Source: Ascaphus truei
Lineage: Eukaryota > Chordata > Amphibia > Anura > Ascaphidae
Assembly: GCA_036426205.1 (NCBI GenBank)
Contig: CM071570.1
Location: forward strand, 77,638,547-77,702,546
Reading direction: 5' to 3'
DNA length: 64,000 nt
Part shown: positions 21,267 through 31,923 of the stretch, piece by piece
Position numbering within the stretch: the first letter of the stretch is position 1
Layout: every line of letters starts with the position of its first letter
Position numbers and translations under genes: made by a program
Notes under the pieces: generated by a model
What the model saw: the letters and a program-made list of their open reading frames with translations, nothing else
What the model was told of the DNA's origin: nothing
Database searches by the model: none

Positions 21267-21288
21267 AGAAATATATATATATTTACAT

Positions 21289-21934
21289 AGTAGACGAGGT
21301 TGAAAAAAGACATAGGTCCATCAAGTTCAACCTATGCTAAATTTAGACAACAGATACTTTATCCTATATCTATACTTACTTATTGATCCAGAGGAAGGGA
21401 AACAAAAAACCCCATTAAGGGGAAAAATTAATTCCTTCCTAACTCCAAGAATTGGCAATCGGTTTAATCCCTGGATCAACATCCTTCCCATGTATACTTA
21501 TTTGGTATATGCCTGTATACCTTTCCCATCTAAAAAGATGTCCAACCTTTTTTTGAACAAATCTATTGTATCTGCCATCACAGTCTCCATGGGTAATGAA
21601 TTCCACATTTTAACTGCCCTTACTGTAAAGAACCCTTTCCTTTGTTGCTGGTGAAATTTCCTTTCCTCCAACCTTAAGGGCTGGCCCCGAGTCCTTTGTA
21701 CTGCCCGTGGGATGAATAGTTCTTTTGAAAGCTTCTTGCATTGTCCCTGAATATATTTGTATATAGTTATCATATCCCCTCATGGACGCCTCTTTTCTAA
21801 TGTAAATAAATCTAATTTAGCTAGCCTCTCCTCATAAGTTACAATGTCCATCCCTTTTATTAATTTGGTGGCTCTTCTCTGCACTCTCTCTAGTTCAATA
21901 ATGTCTTTTCTTAGGATTGGTGCCCAAAACTGTA

Positions 21935-21942
<8 letters not shown>
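21289..21942 (-). pseudogene. CR1 LINE 3' fragment
   Basis: The minus strand encodes the C-terminal region of CR1 ORF2: [23 protein letters not shown], then [17 protein letters not shown], then VRAVKMWNSLPMETV. The frame shifts once near 21,775. The RT catalytic core is absent, so this is the usual 5'-truncated insertion. It ends on the left in the AT run at 21,268. Confidence 0.88.

Positions 21943-21965
<23 letters not shown>
21943..21965. repeat. (AT)n microsatellite
   Basis: A short AT run at the 5' edge of the CR1 fragment. Confidence 0.95.
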
Positions 21966-23096
21966 CAAAAGAAGCACACTGCGCAGATCTAAACAATTTG
22001 TTCCTGTGGAAGATGATGTTTACACCACTATGTAGAGCCAATGATAAGAGAGGGGTACATACCCTGGTTCACCTCTAACCCTATACACTGCAGCTAGTTT
22101 AGGTCTGCGGCTCCACAATCGCCGCTTTGGAGATCTGGAGAAGAATGACCTAAGCGCAAGTGGAAAAAGGGAGAGAGAAAACACAAAAAGGGATCATAGG
22201 GCAGTATATCTATAATTATATAAATATAAGAATGGTAAGATATGCGCTTACACTGATCAGAAAATAATAAGCATTTAATCCTCTCTGGGACTCACGAACG
22301 TAGCTTTTAAGGACTTGGTTGAATATTGCTTAGTCTTCTAGGGATCTTCTTTGCAGGAAATCAGCTGCTGCTCATCCAGGAGATCTTCTTCCCAGGCACT
22401 CACGTCTCACTATGGATGAATCTCACAGAAGGGGGGTGGGGAAGGGGGGGTGGGGAGGAAATAATGGAGGGGAGCAGATATGTGTAAAACCAATTTTAAT
22501 CTAAAGAAGATTGCATAAAATATGGGTGTTCAACTCACATTTGGTGAGAAAAATACAAGCAGTTGAGAGTATTTTAGCGAGTTTCTCACACTCGTTCAGA
22601 ATCGCCGGTTTACCAGTCCTCTCTGCAGTCTCTTCCGTGCCACGTGATCGGCCGTGGCGTGTGACGCTGCGTGTGACCCGGCCCGGCTCTCGCGATATTG
22701 TCAATCTGTCAATACAGGATTTCAGTCCCGGAACTCCTCCTGAATGTCTCGCAGGGGCTTCTCGGCGTGTCTCTCACACTGCTGCTAATACAAGCTGGCC
22801 CTACGCGTTTCTCCCAGCGGGCTTCGTCAGGGGCTGCTATTAATTCTCTAATCCCTACCAGGGTATTTATAGGCACCTCCCCAACAACGATTGGCTCAGA
22901 CTTAATTAACTCATTGGATACAAGGAACATAATTAGTTGTTGTCTTAATGTCATAACAATTAAATGCGCTGTTACATGGCAGCTCCAAACACTGATTTCA
23001 TTGTGTATTATTGAACATATGTGGATTAAGACTGCATACACCAAGCATGTGTTATATATAAAATTCATACATGCATATTACTAGCGTTGCATACAT
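21966..23096. other. Penelope-type flank, non-coding
   Basis: No gene is seen. The segment contains a G-rich run near 22,430-22,460 and, near its centre, the hammerhead-like core at 22,797-22,836. It resembles LTR-like repeat sequence of Penelope elements and precedes the decayed PLE at 23,170. Confidence 0.45.
22797..22836 (-). other. hammerhead-like core, best copy
   Basis: The minus strand reads a GCCC outer stem, CTGACGA, an extra A, a GCCC-GCT-GGGA hairpin, GAAA, then the self-complementary ACGCGT, A, and GGGC to close the outer stem. This matches a hammerhead with a two-base-pair stem III, except for the additional A before stem II and one weak stem II pair. Confidence 0.5.
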
Positions 23097-23169
23097 ATAC
23101 CCTAAATATATCATGAAATTATCAGCATACATAAAGGCCAGGAATTAGATCCACTACAGATTAGATTTA

Positions 23170-24530
23170 TAGTGGACTGTATAGCCCATATTCTCACCCA
23201 TAATTACTTCTGGTACGATAATCAATACTATCTACAAATTAGGGGCACTGCCATGGGTACCAGATTTGCTCCAAATTATGCCAACATCCATAATGGGGGT
23301 TGTGGAAGACAACTACATCTGGTTGGGCATGATATGGACCTTATGCGAATCTTGGTATCATGGCATGATATATTGAGACTCATACTATTAATTTGGGATG
23401 GTAGCCTAGGCTATTGACAAGTTCTGCGCACCCAATCTATGAACAACAACATTACAACTTAAAGTACAACAAGTACAGTAAAGCTAGATAGAAGTCTTGA
23501 TTTGTCCATATTATGTCATTACTGGAGAATTTAGAACCAAGACATAGGTAAAAGAAGTGGACGTCATGCACTGTCCTTATGGGTGATAGTGGCCATATAG
23601 ATAGATTAACATACATTTGGGTCAAATACAAAGCGTGCGTAGGAGGCACTCTGGACACATACCCTATCAGAACAAGCGCAAGAAATGATGGCGATCGTTC
23701 AATGAAAGAAGTACAACAGGATCCGCCCCTTCTAGGTGGTAGAAAAAGCCTACCAAAAAGTAACTCAAAATGGCGAGAAAAGGTTAGTTAACATACAAAC
23801 AACTATGGAACAATGTGGTAGCGAAGGCCAAGGGCGAGAAAGACAAAATCCAATCCCTTTCATTCACCAGATAAATGAATCTTCACATCACATAGGAAGA
23901 TATTCCTATAAACATTGGAAGATTCTCCATCAAGACCACATATTACAACAAAATATTTGCCAACAAATCCTGAAATTATTTTCACAAGGCCCAAATTAAA
24001 AACAACAAACTGGCACATAGTTGCTTAAGAAAGTCGGTGGCATCAAACCATTAGTTAGTCAATGGTTTCTTAACTGCCAAACATGCAGAGGGTTGTAAGG
24101 TCAATACCAAACACACCCACAAAAAGTCTTTCAAAAAGTAACCCCTCACACGTGACACATCGAGGGTGAATCAAAGACTTTATGATTGCAATTCCAACCA
24201 CGTGATCTACATGGTCACAATGTCCAGTTTGTGACCAAACAAGAATAGGGAGGAGAACAACTAGAAAACTAAAGTTGAGAATAGCAGAGCATATAAAGAA
24301 CCATTGAGCGAGGTTTAGCAGCACAGTGTGTACAAGCAATTCTAAGGAACACCATAACCAAAAATATACTGGCCTAAGTTCTTTGGTATCGCACAGAATT
24401 CATCCCAATTGGAGCGCGGGCGCGGAACCAGGTCATTAAATTTCCAGACAGGAAACGTTTTGGATTTACACATGAAGCATCATTCCAAACGGTATGAACA
24501 TCGATATAGACCTGGGTTCCTTTCTAAAAG
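23170..24530 (+). pseudogene. Penelope-like RT/GIY-YIG pseudogene
   Basis: Fragments in changing frames match a PLE protein in order. First comes YLQIRGTAMGTRFAPNYANI (RT motif, 23,230-23,290), then a region like KHWKILHQDHIL near 23,910-23,950. Last are HVIYMVT and EH.KNHW-type pieces of the GIY-YIG region near 24,200-24,310. Stops and frameshifts are frequent and the YxDD box is lost, so it is an old, dead copy. It runs opposite to the PLE at 15,005-16,754. Confidence 0.75.
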
Positions 24531-25876
24531 ACTAACACGTATCCTCGCCACTTCTCTAGGTGCTCTGCTTCATAAGTACTCTGCCCTATAATATAATGGA
24601 CATTTAGTCGGTATTTGTGTCATTTATCATAAAATTCCATTGTCTTTGGTGTTAATGTTTGGAGGCAACAAATGTAAGAAATACAATACTTTAATGGGCC
24701 GTCACGTATGTTTGACCAATCTCGTGACTAGAGATGTTGAGTAAATATGCAATACTGTTGTAATGATGTTACATGTCAACCATATAATTTCTGCCTATGT
24801 TAGGAAAGGTTGTTGAAGATGCTAAGTTTCCCAGATTGTGGTTAAGTATCTATCATTGTATACTATGTACTATGCCTCTGATTTGATATTCTCTCAATGT
24901 GCAGCATCTATATAGTCAGAGTGCAGATTACCCTATATACAAACAAAGAATTCTCTTTCCAATCCCATAGATCATTGCTCCACTATAAGATAAAACTTCA
25001 AATACACATGTATATTAGTTTGTCAAATCATCAGTCAATATGGTGTAAACTCCCCTATATTTGTCAAATTCTACACCCTTGATCCATACACCAACCTAGC
25101 ACCTAGAGCTAACATACCGAGTGCTATGAATTATTCATACCTTCTCTGACTAGCTATACGTCTATATAAATGGATATATATACAGAGCAATACTATGCCA
25201 TAGTTTGCAGTGAGATGGATGTCACAATAGAGGTATAATTACCATATGTTGGACATATGTATCTGTAACTTTATATTGTAACCTATTCAATAAGATGTCT
25301 CTTTGCACGGTTTAATTTTGTCATTATATTATATATTGTACTATAGATTACTGTAATTGATTGTATGCACCGTTATATTTCAACACATGAGTAGATATAT
25401 TCACAAATTAGAATGTATGCACGGTTATAATTTATATATTTTATATATTAGAAAGTATTGGGAATTTATTTAATAATCACATATAAAATATATATCAGAG
25501 CATTTAGATGCTTTGAGTCATTTAATAGAAGATAATGTCACTATAATTTATTGTATGTTTAAACACACATGTTCGTCATGTTGCTAGGATAGTTATGATG
25601 GAGGATAAGACAGATACTTATCTCAACATCTCCTCTTATTTAAATAAATATATATCCAGATATATAATATACGGGATCTATAATAACTTGGGAGCAATCC
25701 CAAAAAAATATATACCATGAGCATAAAGCTCCTTTTTTTGCTGTCTATATCCATATCATATAATATATATTGGAACTAATTCTGGACATATATAAATACC
25801 CAATTGTTTTAGGACACAATTCTGATATCCTCTGAAGGTCCAGAGATAAATATATCTTTGTTAGTACAACCAATTT

Positions 25877-26095
25877 GATATATGTACTGGCCATCTCCCC
25901 TGTGCAAAAAATATCTTAATATAGACCTCTGCATTGATCTAGGCTGTTTTTAAATATTCTGTTTGGAGGAATAAACTCCATACATATGTACTGGTCATTC
26001 CCCTCTGTGAATAATATCCTAAAATAAACTCCTGTACTGATTTAGGCTTTTGTTCAATAATCTATCTGTTTGAAAGAATATATTCCATAAATTCA
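25877..26095. repeat. two-copy tandem repeat (about 108 bp unit)
   Basis: Two adjacent, diverged copies share ATGTACTGG(C/T)CAT, CCCCT(C)TGTG, ATATC(T/C)TAA, GAT(C/T)TAGGCT and GAATA(A/T)A(C/T)TCCATA in the same order. Confidence 0.7.
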
Positions 26096-26143
26096 TCATG
26101 TATGCTGATAATTTAATGATATATTTAGGGTATATATATGCAA

Positions 26144-26169
26144 CATATATATATATATATATATATATC
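26144..26169. repeat. (AT)n microsatellite
   Basis: A short AT run next to the inverted end of the decayed PLE. Confidence 0.95.
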
Positions 26170-26584
26170 GCATCAACATTGTATGCAGCACATTACAAAA
26201 CAGACCATAGAATACACAGAATTATAATAAAGTATACAAATACAGCACTAAACCGAAAAAACACATAAGAGGAATTCCTTGCATAGAGTTTGGGCTAAGT
26301 CTGACACTTATTTAACTTTTTACAGTATATCCAGTAATAAATACAGATACGCAACCACATGGAAATACACAATTGACCACTTCACCCTTTCAGTACTGCA
26401 GGGTCGTGCCTCCTCCCTGGCCACAGAGCTTCTGCATCACATGATTGCTCTTCGAAGCGTTCACGGGATCAATTCTCTATTTCGGCTGTCAGGCCAGATG
26501 CGATATACAGTATATATATATAGTTGCATGATGAAGCCACAGTACAAATTCATGGGTGAAGGGTGGGTATCGTGCCTGTGTGGC

Positions 26585-26642
26585 TTAACCCCTTAATTAC
26601 CTTTGCGGTTATTATCCGATAAGGTGTTTAAGGGGTTAATTG
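26585..26642. repeat. hairpin with TTAACCCCTTAATTACC stem
   Basis: TTAACCCCTTAA pairs with TTAAGGGGTTAA across a short loop containing an inner CGGTTATTATCCG stem. The same stem style recurs at 27,652, 28,870, 29,010, 29,694, 29,840 and 52,664. Confidence 0.8.
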
Positions 26643-27651
26643 ATATCTGAATGTACTTGCAATGTATTGCCTTGGTTTTGGCTATGTATTGTGATGTGCG
26701 CAGATAGAAGGCAAGCCGCATGGCGTCGGACACTTCGTAGATGAGAGGTCAGTAGTACTTATTTATTGGTATATGCTAGTTAATGTTTTATAATAGGGCA
26801 ATTAATCTATTATCCATATCTGGATAATAGTTATTTTGCACATTATTGTACTGTAGGTGTTGGGGGGGGAGGGTTGTAGTGTAGTATTGAAGTATAGGCC
26901 AGGTTTATTTTTTTTACATTCAGGGTTTTGATTCCGTGGTTTTGCGTGGGGCCTATGGAGACCACCTGTGGGTATCCTCGGGTATCAAAGGGTAGCAGGC
27001 TGGGTGGTTCCACGGGTGACACATGCGGGGAGACAATGTGTGGTCCCACTTCTGTGGGGGCACCTACCGACCCGTAGTCTGCGGGGATGATGATGTGTGG
27101 TCCCATTCTGTGGGGGCACCGCGCCGTAGTGAGCACCCGTGAGTTCCCCAGACCCCATGGGAACCACCCGAGGCCCCCGCAGACACTGTGGGTTGACCCG
27201 GGGCTCCCAGACATCCTTGGGCCTACCGTGGGGACCCAATTGTGGCCCACGGTGACCCAAGGAGACACACCTGAGGGCTATGGTGCTGGCAGGATCCACC
27301 AGCAGGCTCCAGAACCTGTGGAATGCTGCTGGTAAACTGTAGGTCTGTCCAGGTGCCCTGCCAGCCACCGGGGGACTAGCGTGGGGCTGCGTTATGGACC
27401 ATGAATGTAAAGAATAAATCTTGTATTTATGGGGCGGACACAGGGGTGGGTAATGTATTTAATAAAATAATGCTGTTTATTGTGGGTCATTGTACTGTTT
27501 TTATTGTGGGTAAGGGTGTGGGTGGTGGTGGTGTTCCCCAACGGTTAGTGGGTAGGCCTCCCTGTGGGTACTGACTGGGGTGGTTAGGCTCACGGGTGGG
27601 GGGGGTGTTAGTGTGGGAGGGGTATGTAGGCATCCGAGTGGGGGTGAGGGT
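26643..27651. other. GC-rich repetitive stretch without a supported gene
   Basis: It holds a directly repeated TGTGGTCCCA(C)TTCTGTGGGGGCACC motif (27,029-27,120) and G-rich tracts. Short open frames on both strands overlap each other and have low-complexity Gly/Pro composition, so none is called. No homology is recognised. Confidence 0.5.
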
Positions 27652-27712
27652 GGGTTAACCCTTCATGACTGTAGCGGTTAATAAACGCTATGGTGATTAA
27701 GGGGTTAGGGGA
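27652..27712. repeat. hairpin, TTAACCCTTCATGACTGTAGCGG type
   Basis: TAACCCTTCATGACTGTAGCG pairs imperfectly with CGCTATGGTGATTAAGGGGTTA. It belongs to the hairpin family at 26,585. Confidence 0.8.
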
Positions 27713-27854
27713 CATTACTTTGTATGTTTTAATTTTTGTGTCTGTTTTGCAGAAGCGGAGGGCCATGGCCAGGATGGGGGGGGGGTAGGGTAACGGTATG
27801 TGGGTGGGGGTGAGGGTGGTTAGCAATGCAGGGAGGGAGATTTACTATGGTACA

Positions 27855-28105
27855 GAAACATCTCTCTCCCTCAGTGTAAGTTTAAAGCCCCCTCCCCCCT
27901 AATGTGTGTTTCTGTAAAATCTCTCTCCCTTCAGTGTATCTGTTTAACAGAAACATTATGGGGGAGGGGGCTTTAGGCCTTTACACCTCTCTCCCTTCAG
28001 TGTAATCTGTTTAACAGAAACATTAGGGGGGAAGGGCTTTAGGCCTTTATATCTCTCTCCCTTCAGTGTACTGTTTAACAGAAACATTAGGGGGGAGGGG
28101 CTTAA
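27855..28105. repeat. minisatellite, about 75 bp unit
   Basis: Three to four imperfect copies carry CTCTCTCCCTTCAGTGTA, CTGTTTAACAGAAACATTA and GGGGGGAGGGGCTTTAGGCC. The unit itself contains the inverted motif CTGTTTAACAG. Confidence 0.85.
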
Positions 28106-28721
28106 ACAATGCTGTGTATAATGTATAAGGTTTTTTACAATTAGATAGATGTAATCCTTGGTATTGTAAGGGTTAGCTTTGGTTTTAAATTGTGTTTTGG
28201 TTGGTACTTACAGTATATATTGTTTTTGTATACTTGATTGGTTAAAATAGTTGAATTGTTTGGAAGTGTTTGTATTTACTGGTAGAGTAGCTTGCAATTA
28301 TATTGTTAACATTCATGAGAATGTATATGGTGCATAGATTTATGCATCATTTATACAATGTAAATGCAATGTACTGTGTGGGATTGGAATGTTTATGTTT
28401 ATATTGTAAAATCAGTTAGGATTATTAATGGATGTATTAATGGTTATAATTCTGTATAGAGAAGCGTATCTGTAGGACAGTATGATTTTGATAACCATCT
28501 ACATGTATTTGTATATTGGTTCATCATTGTGTGATATATACTATATACGTGTATATTATATATTATAATAGTATATATTTATATATATATATTATATAAT
28601 ATATATATATATATATACAGTTTGTATATATATATACAAAGTATATACTGTATATGTATAGGGATTGTTATTATATATAGTACGTATATATATCAGTATA
28701 TATACAGTATATATTATTTCT
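28106..28721. other. AT-rich stretch, no gene
   Basis: No ORF or named repeat is seen. The part from 28,540 to 28,715 is almost pure alternating A/T with GTATATAC palindromes. Confidence 0.6.
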
Positions 28722-29545
28722 CATTGTATTTATTTATTTAATGATTTATTAATTGTGGGCTGCTGTGTGTGTTGTTATTTTTTTATTGTTGGAGGGGGAG
28801 TGGGGTGAATCGGGGTATAGCCCAACGGTGCTTGTTTAGGGCTTGCGGGGGGGGGTTGGGTAGCTGGGGGACTTAACCCCTTCATGACCGTAGCAGGTAT
28901 TAAACTGCTACGTCGTGAAGGGGTTAAGTGCACCCGCAACCCCCCCGCAAGTCCTAAATAACACCAAGAAGGCCAAATACCCCCTCACCCATCCCACTAC
29001 ACACAATAAAGCGGGCACGTGGGTTAACCCTCATTGCCTTAGCGGCTATCCGCTATGGTAATGACGCAGCATTTCTGTATTTTATAATATTGAGCAGGGC
29101 AGGGGGGGGTCCCTGAGCATTCATTTCTGGCTCAGGGAACCCCCTGCTCACTGTACAATATTATTAAATACAGAAATATGCTTCTTTACCATAGCGCATA
29201 GCCGCTAAGGTAAAGAAAGACAGTGTTTATTTATACTGGATATTGTATTGTGTTTTATGAAACTGTACATGGCAGAGGGTCTCCAGAGCAGAAGCGCACA
29301 GGTTTCAGGTCTGGGGACCCCTGCCCCCGAGATACAGCCCTTTAGGGGTGGCGCGTATCCCTCTGCTCTGCTTGGTTTACAGGCCGCGATCACGTGATCA
29401 GGCCCTTTAAACCAAGCAGAGGGATACCGGCACCCCTAAAGGGGCTGTATCTCGGGGGCAGGGGGTCCCCAGACCTGAAACCAAAGCGATTCAGCTCCGG
29501 AGACCCCTGCACATCTACACTATCAATAAAATTAATTCACAATGT
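28722..29545. repeat. 825 bp tandem unit rich in hairpins, copy 1
   Basis: The unit contains at least four strong hairpins in series: a TTAACCCCTTCATGACCG stem; a CCTTAGCGG/CCGCTAAGG stem; a TTTCTGTATT...GAGCAGGG arm pairing with CCCCTGCTC...AATACAGAAA; and a long palindrome over TCTCCAGAGCAG...CACGTGATC...CTCCGGAGACC centred near 29,396. A second copy follows directly. Confidence 0.85.
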
Positions 29546-30365
29546 ATTTATTGTCATTATTTATTTAGATTATTTTATTTATTTTTGGCGGCTGCTGTGT
29601 GTGTGTATTTTTTTTTATGTGGGTAGCGGGGGTGGGTGAATGGGGTATTGCCCCAACGGTGCTTGTTTAGGCTTGCGGGGGGTCGCCGGAGGGCTTAACC
29701 CTTCATGACCGCGCGAGTATTAACTGCTACCGTCGTGAAGGGGTTAAGTGACCCGCAACCCCCCCGCAAGTCCTAAACTCACACCAAGGGCCAAATACCC
29801 CCCTCACCCATCCCCACTAACACAATTAAAGCGGGCACGGTGGTTAACCCCTTCATTGCCTTAGCGGCCATCCGCTATGGTAATGAGCGCAGCATTTCTG
29901 ATTTTTAATAATATTGAGCAGGAGCAGGGGGGTCCCTGAGCATTAATTTCTGGCTCAGGGAACCCCTCGCCTCACTGTACAATATTATTAAAATACAGAA
30001 ATGATGCTTCTTTACCATAGCGCATAGCGCTAAGGTAAAGAACTGGTGTTTATTATACTTGATATTGTATGTGTTTTATTGATACTGTACATGTGCAGAG
30101 GGTCTCCAGAGCAGAATGCACAGGTTTCAGGTCTGGGGACCCCTGCCTCCCGAGATACAGGCCCCTTTAGGGGGTGCCGGTATCCCTCTGCTCTGCTTGG
30201 TTTACAGGCCCCGATCACGTGATCGGGCCCTTTAAACCAAGCAGAGGGTACCGGCACCCCCTAAAGGGGCCTGTATCTCGGGGGGCAGGGGGTCCCAGAC
30301 CTGAAAACCAACGCGATTCAGCTCGGAGGACCCCCTGCACATCTACACTATCAATAAAAATGTAT
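29546..30365. repeat. 825 bp tandem unit rich in hairpins, copy 2
   Basis: It aligns with copy 1 over its whole length at an offset of about 825 bp. It has the same four hairpins, with the last palindrome centred near 30,220 on GATCACGTGATC. Differences are mostly single-base insertions or deletions. Confidence 0.85.
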
Positions 30366-30540
30366 TTAAAATAATTTTTATTGTGCGATGTTTGCGCAGA
30401 GAGAGAGCAGCGGATCTCTCTTGCTGCAAACACATCTCGCCCCGCGCCCATACAGTAGTATCATTTATGTAGTGCATATAATACTGTACTGTATGTGTAC
30501 AGTACTGTATGTTAGGGTCTTATAGGGGTTGTTGTTATAC
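30366..30540. other. short non-coding spacer
   Basis: It contains a GAGAGAGAGCAG and CTCTCTTGCTGC imperfect inverted pair and leads into the AT run; nothing else is recognised. Confidence 0.5.
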
Positions 30541-30558
30541 AGTATATATATATATATA

Positions 30559-30596
<38 letters not shown>

Positions 30597-30600
30597 TATA
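30541..30600. repeat. (AT)n microsatellite
   Basis: An almost pure AT/TA run with one phase change. Confidence 0.95.
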
Positions 30601-30840
30601 TATACTGCATTACAATTCATTATAGGGGACGGCTTCACAGAGAACAGCTCGCAAGCGCCACCATGTGTATTTTCACGGCATTGCAGTATTTCAGCAAGCC
30701 GGAATAAAAAGCTTAAATCCCTGCCGGAAAATAACGCAATGCACTCTGGCAGAAAACGATCAGAAACCTGAATACACCCGAGTACACCCGAATTCGCGGG
30801 ACTAGCCGAGCTCGAATAAAGTGTGTCGCCAGTGTATGTT
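30600..30840 (+). repeat. dispersed repeat with CTCGAATAAAGTGTGTCG end, copy 1
   Basis: It starts at ACTGCATTACAATTCAT after the AT run and ends CTCGAATAAAGTGTGTCGCC. The same sequence in inverse order lies at 58,320-58,512. It may be the end of a non-LTR or LTR element using AATAAAG as poly(A) signal; the family is not identified. Confidence 0.7.
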
Positions 30841-30907
30841 ACAGAGCGCCACAGATGCATCACATTTTCTGTGAGAAAAGTTCAGTAGAATGGAAGTTTT
30901 TTTTTAC

Positions 30908-30975
30908 ACATGTAGCGCACTTTCCCCCACCCTATGGGAGATATGGCGGCTACTGAGTGTGTGTGGTGCTTTACC
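30908..30975 (+). repeat. LTR-like repeat, first part (copy 1)
   Basis: TGTAGCGCACTTTCC...CACCCTATGGGAGATATGGCGG...GGTGCTTTACCTG matches 34,946-35,013. After this the two copies diverge, and this copy resumes matching at 31,487. Confidence 0.75.
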
Positions 30976-31486
30976 TGATATTCCTATTATAGCAATATTT
31001 ATGGTTTTATATGTATTTTAATAAATTAGCTTTATATTTTCAGCCTTGCAATTAATTATAATTATTTTTATTCTTTTTTTTCTTTTAATTTTATTTATTT
31101 TTTGTTGTTATTTGTGGGTGAGTCTTGTTTGTGACGTTCTAGTTGTATGTTTTGTTATTCCTTGTTTGTTAGTAGGAGTTTACTCTATGATTTCTTGTTG
31201 TGTTTAATTTCACATATCACGCGACGCATGGCTGTGGATTTACCAAGTCATCTGGAAGTACAGGACTAGAGAATTCTATCCGGATCTTTCCTCCATTTGG
31301 ACATCTAATAGACATTGGCATGAACTTTTTCTAAGGCGCCGGTTCGTATTTGATATTTGTATTGTTTTCTGACTTTGTTCGGTCAGATTTGTTGTCAGGC
31401 AGCCTTCCTAGTGTGCCTAGATTTAATCAATTATACACCTTACACACAGTGTTATTTAGCATTAGCACTTTTTGCACCTTTCTTTT
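30976..31486. other. AT-rich insert between LTR-like parts
   Basis: About 510 bp, T-rich, replacing some 160 bp of the other copy. No ORF or repeat family is recognised. Confidence 0.4.
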
Positions 31487-31900
31487 TTTCAAGGAATAAC
31501 AATGTAACACCCACACCAAATAGGCAACGCACAGTCATATCCCCACAGTGCCCTCCAGCACAGTGTTCACACCCTAATGGGATATCTACCCAAAGTACTG
31601 AAGTGTCCCATGGCACCCAACCACCCTGGTGTCCACAAGAGCCAACCCACCCAATATGTGTGACAGTAATGTCCAGAACTAAAGTGTTATTGTTGGTGCA
31701 CTTGGTGATGTGATGATAACTGCCGACTGAAGACAAGGGGCCGTCCGGTCCCACGCTGTCGTCGTCATGATGAATCCGCCTCCACGTGGGGTGGTATCCA
31801 GATGGAGGGTCCCACCATAACAGTCTCTGTATGTGTTGGTGCTCTGGTCCCACGCCACGTCTGCTGCGCTGCGTCCTTTGCTGTGTCCCTGACACTAAAC
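31487..31900 (+). repeat. LTR-like repeat, second part (copy 1)
   Basis: AGGAATAACAATGTAACACCC and the following CACCAAATAGGC...CACAGTGCCCTCC...ATGGGATATC match 35,172-35,197 plus 37,278-37,352, with the hAT element inserted in the latter. Beyond the GGGATATC point only this copy continues, up to the Gypsy RT. Confidence 0.7.
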
Positions 31901-31923
31901 AGATAATGGGGCAGAGCCCCTAT

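Larger units (their letters stand above)
23097..26133. mobile_element. decayed Penelope-like element with inverted ends
   Basis: Inverted sequences bound this 3 kb block: ACCCTAAATATATCATG at 23,099 and its complement near 26,130, extended through TATCAGCATACAT / ATGTATGCTGATA. Inside are the broken PLE coding region and a long AT-rich tail (24,600-26,100) with no other gene. Confidence 0.55.

Noticed and set aside
26843..27368. Two overlapping minus-strand frames of 127-141 residues
   Set aside because: Low-complexity Gly/Pro/His-rich sequence over GC-rich repeats, no domain, and overlapping frames open on both strands.
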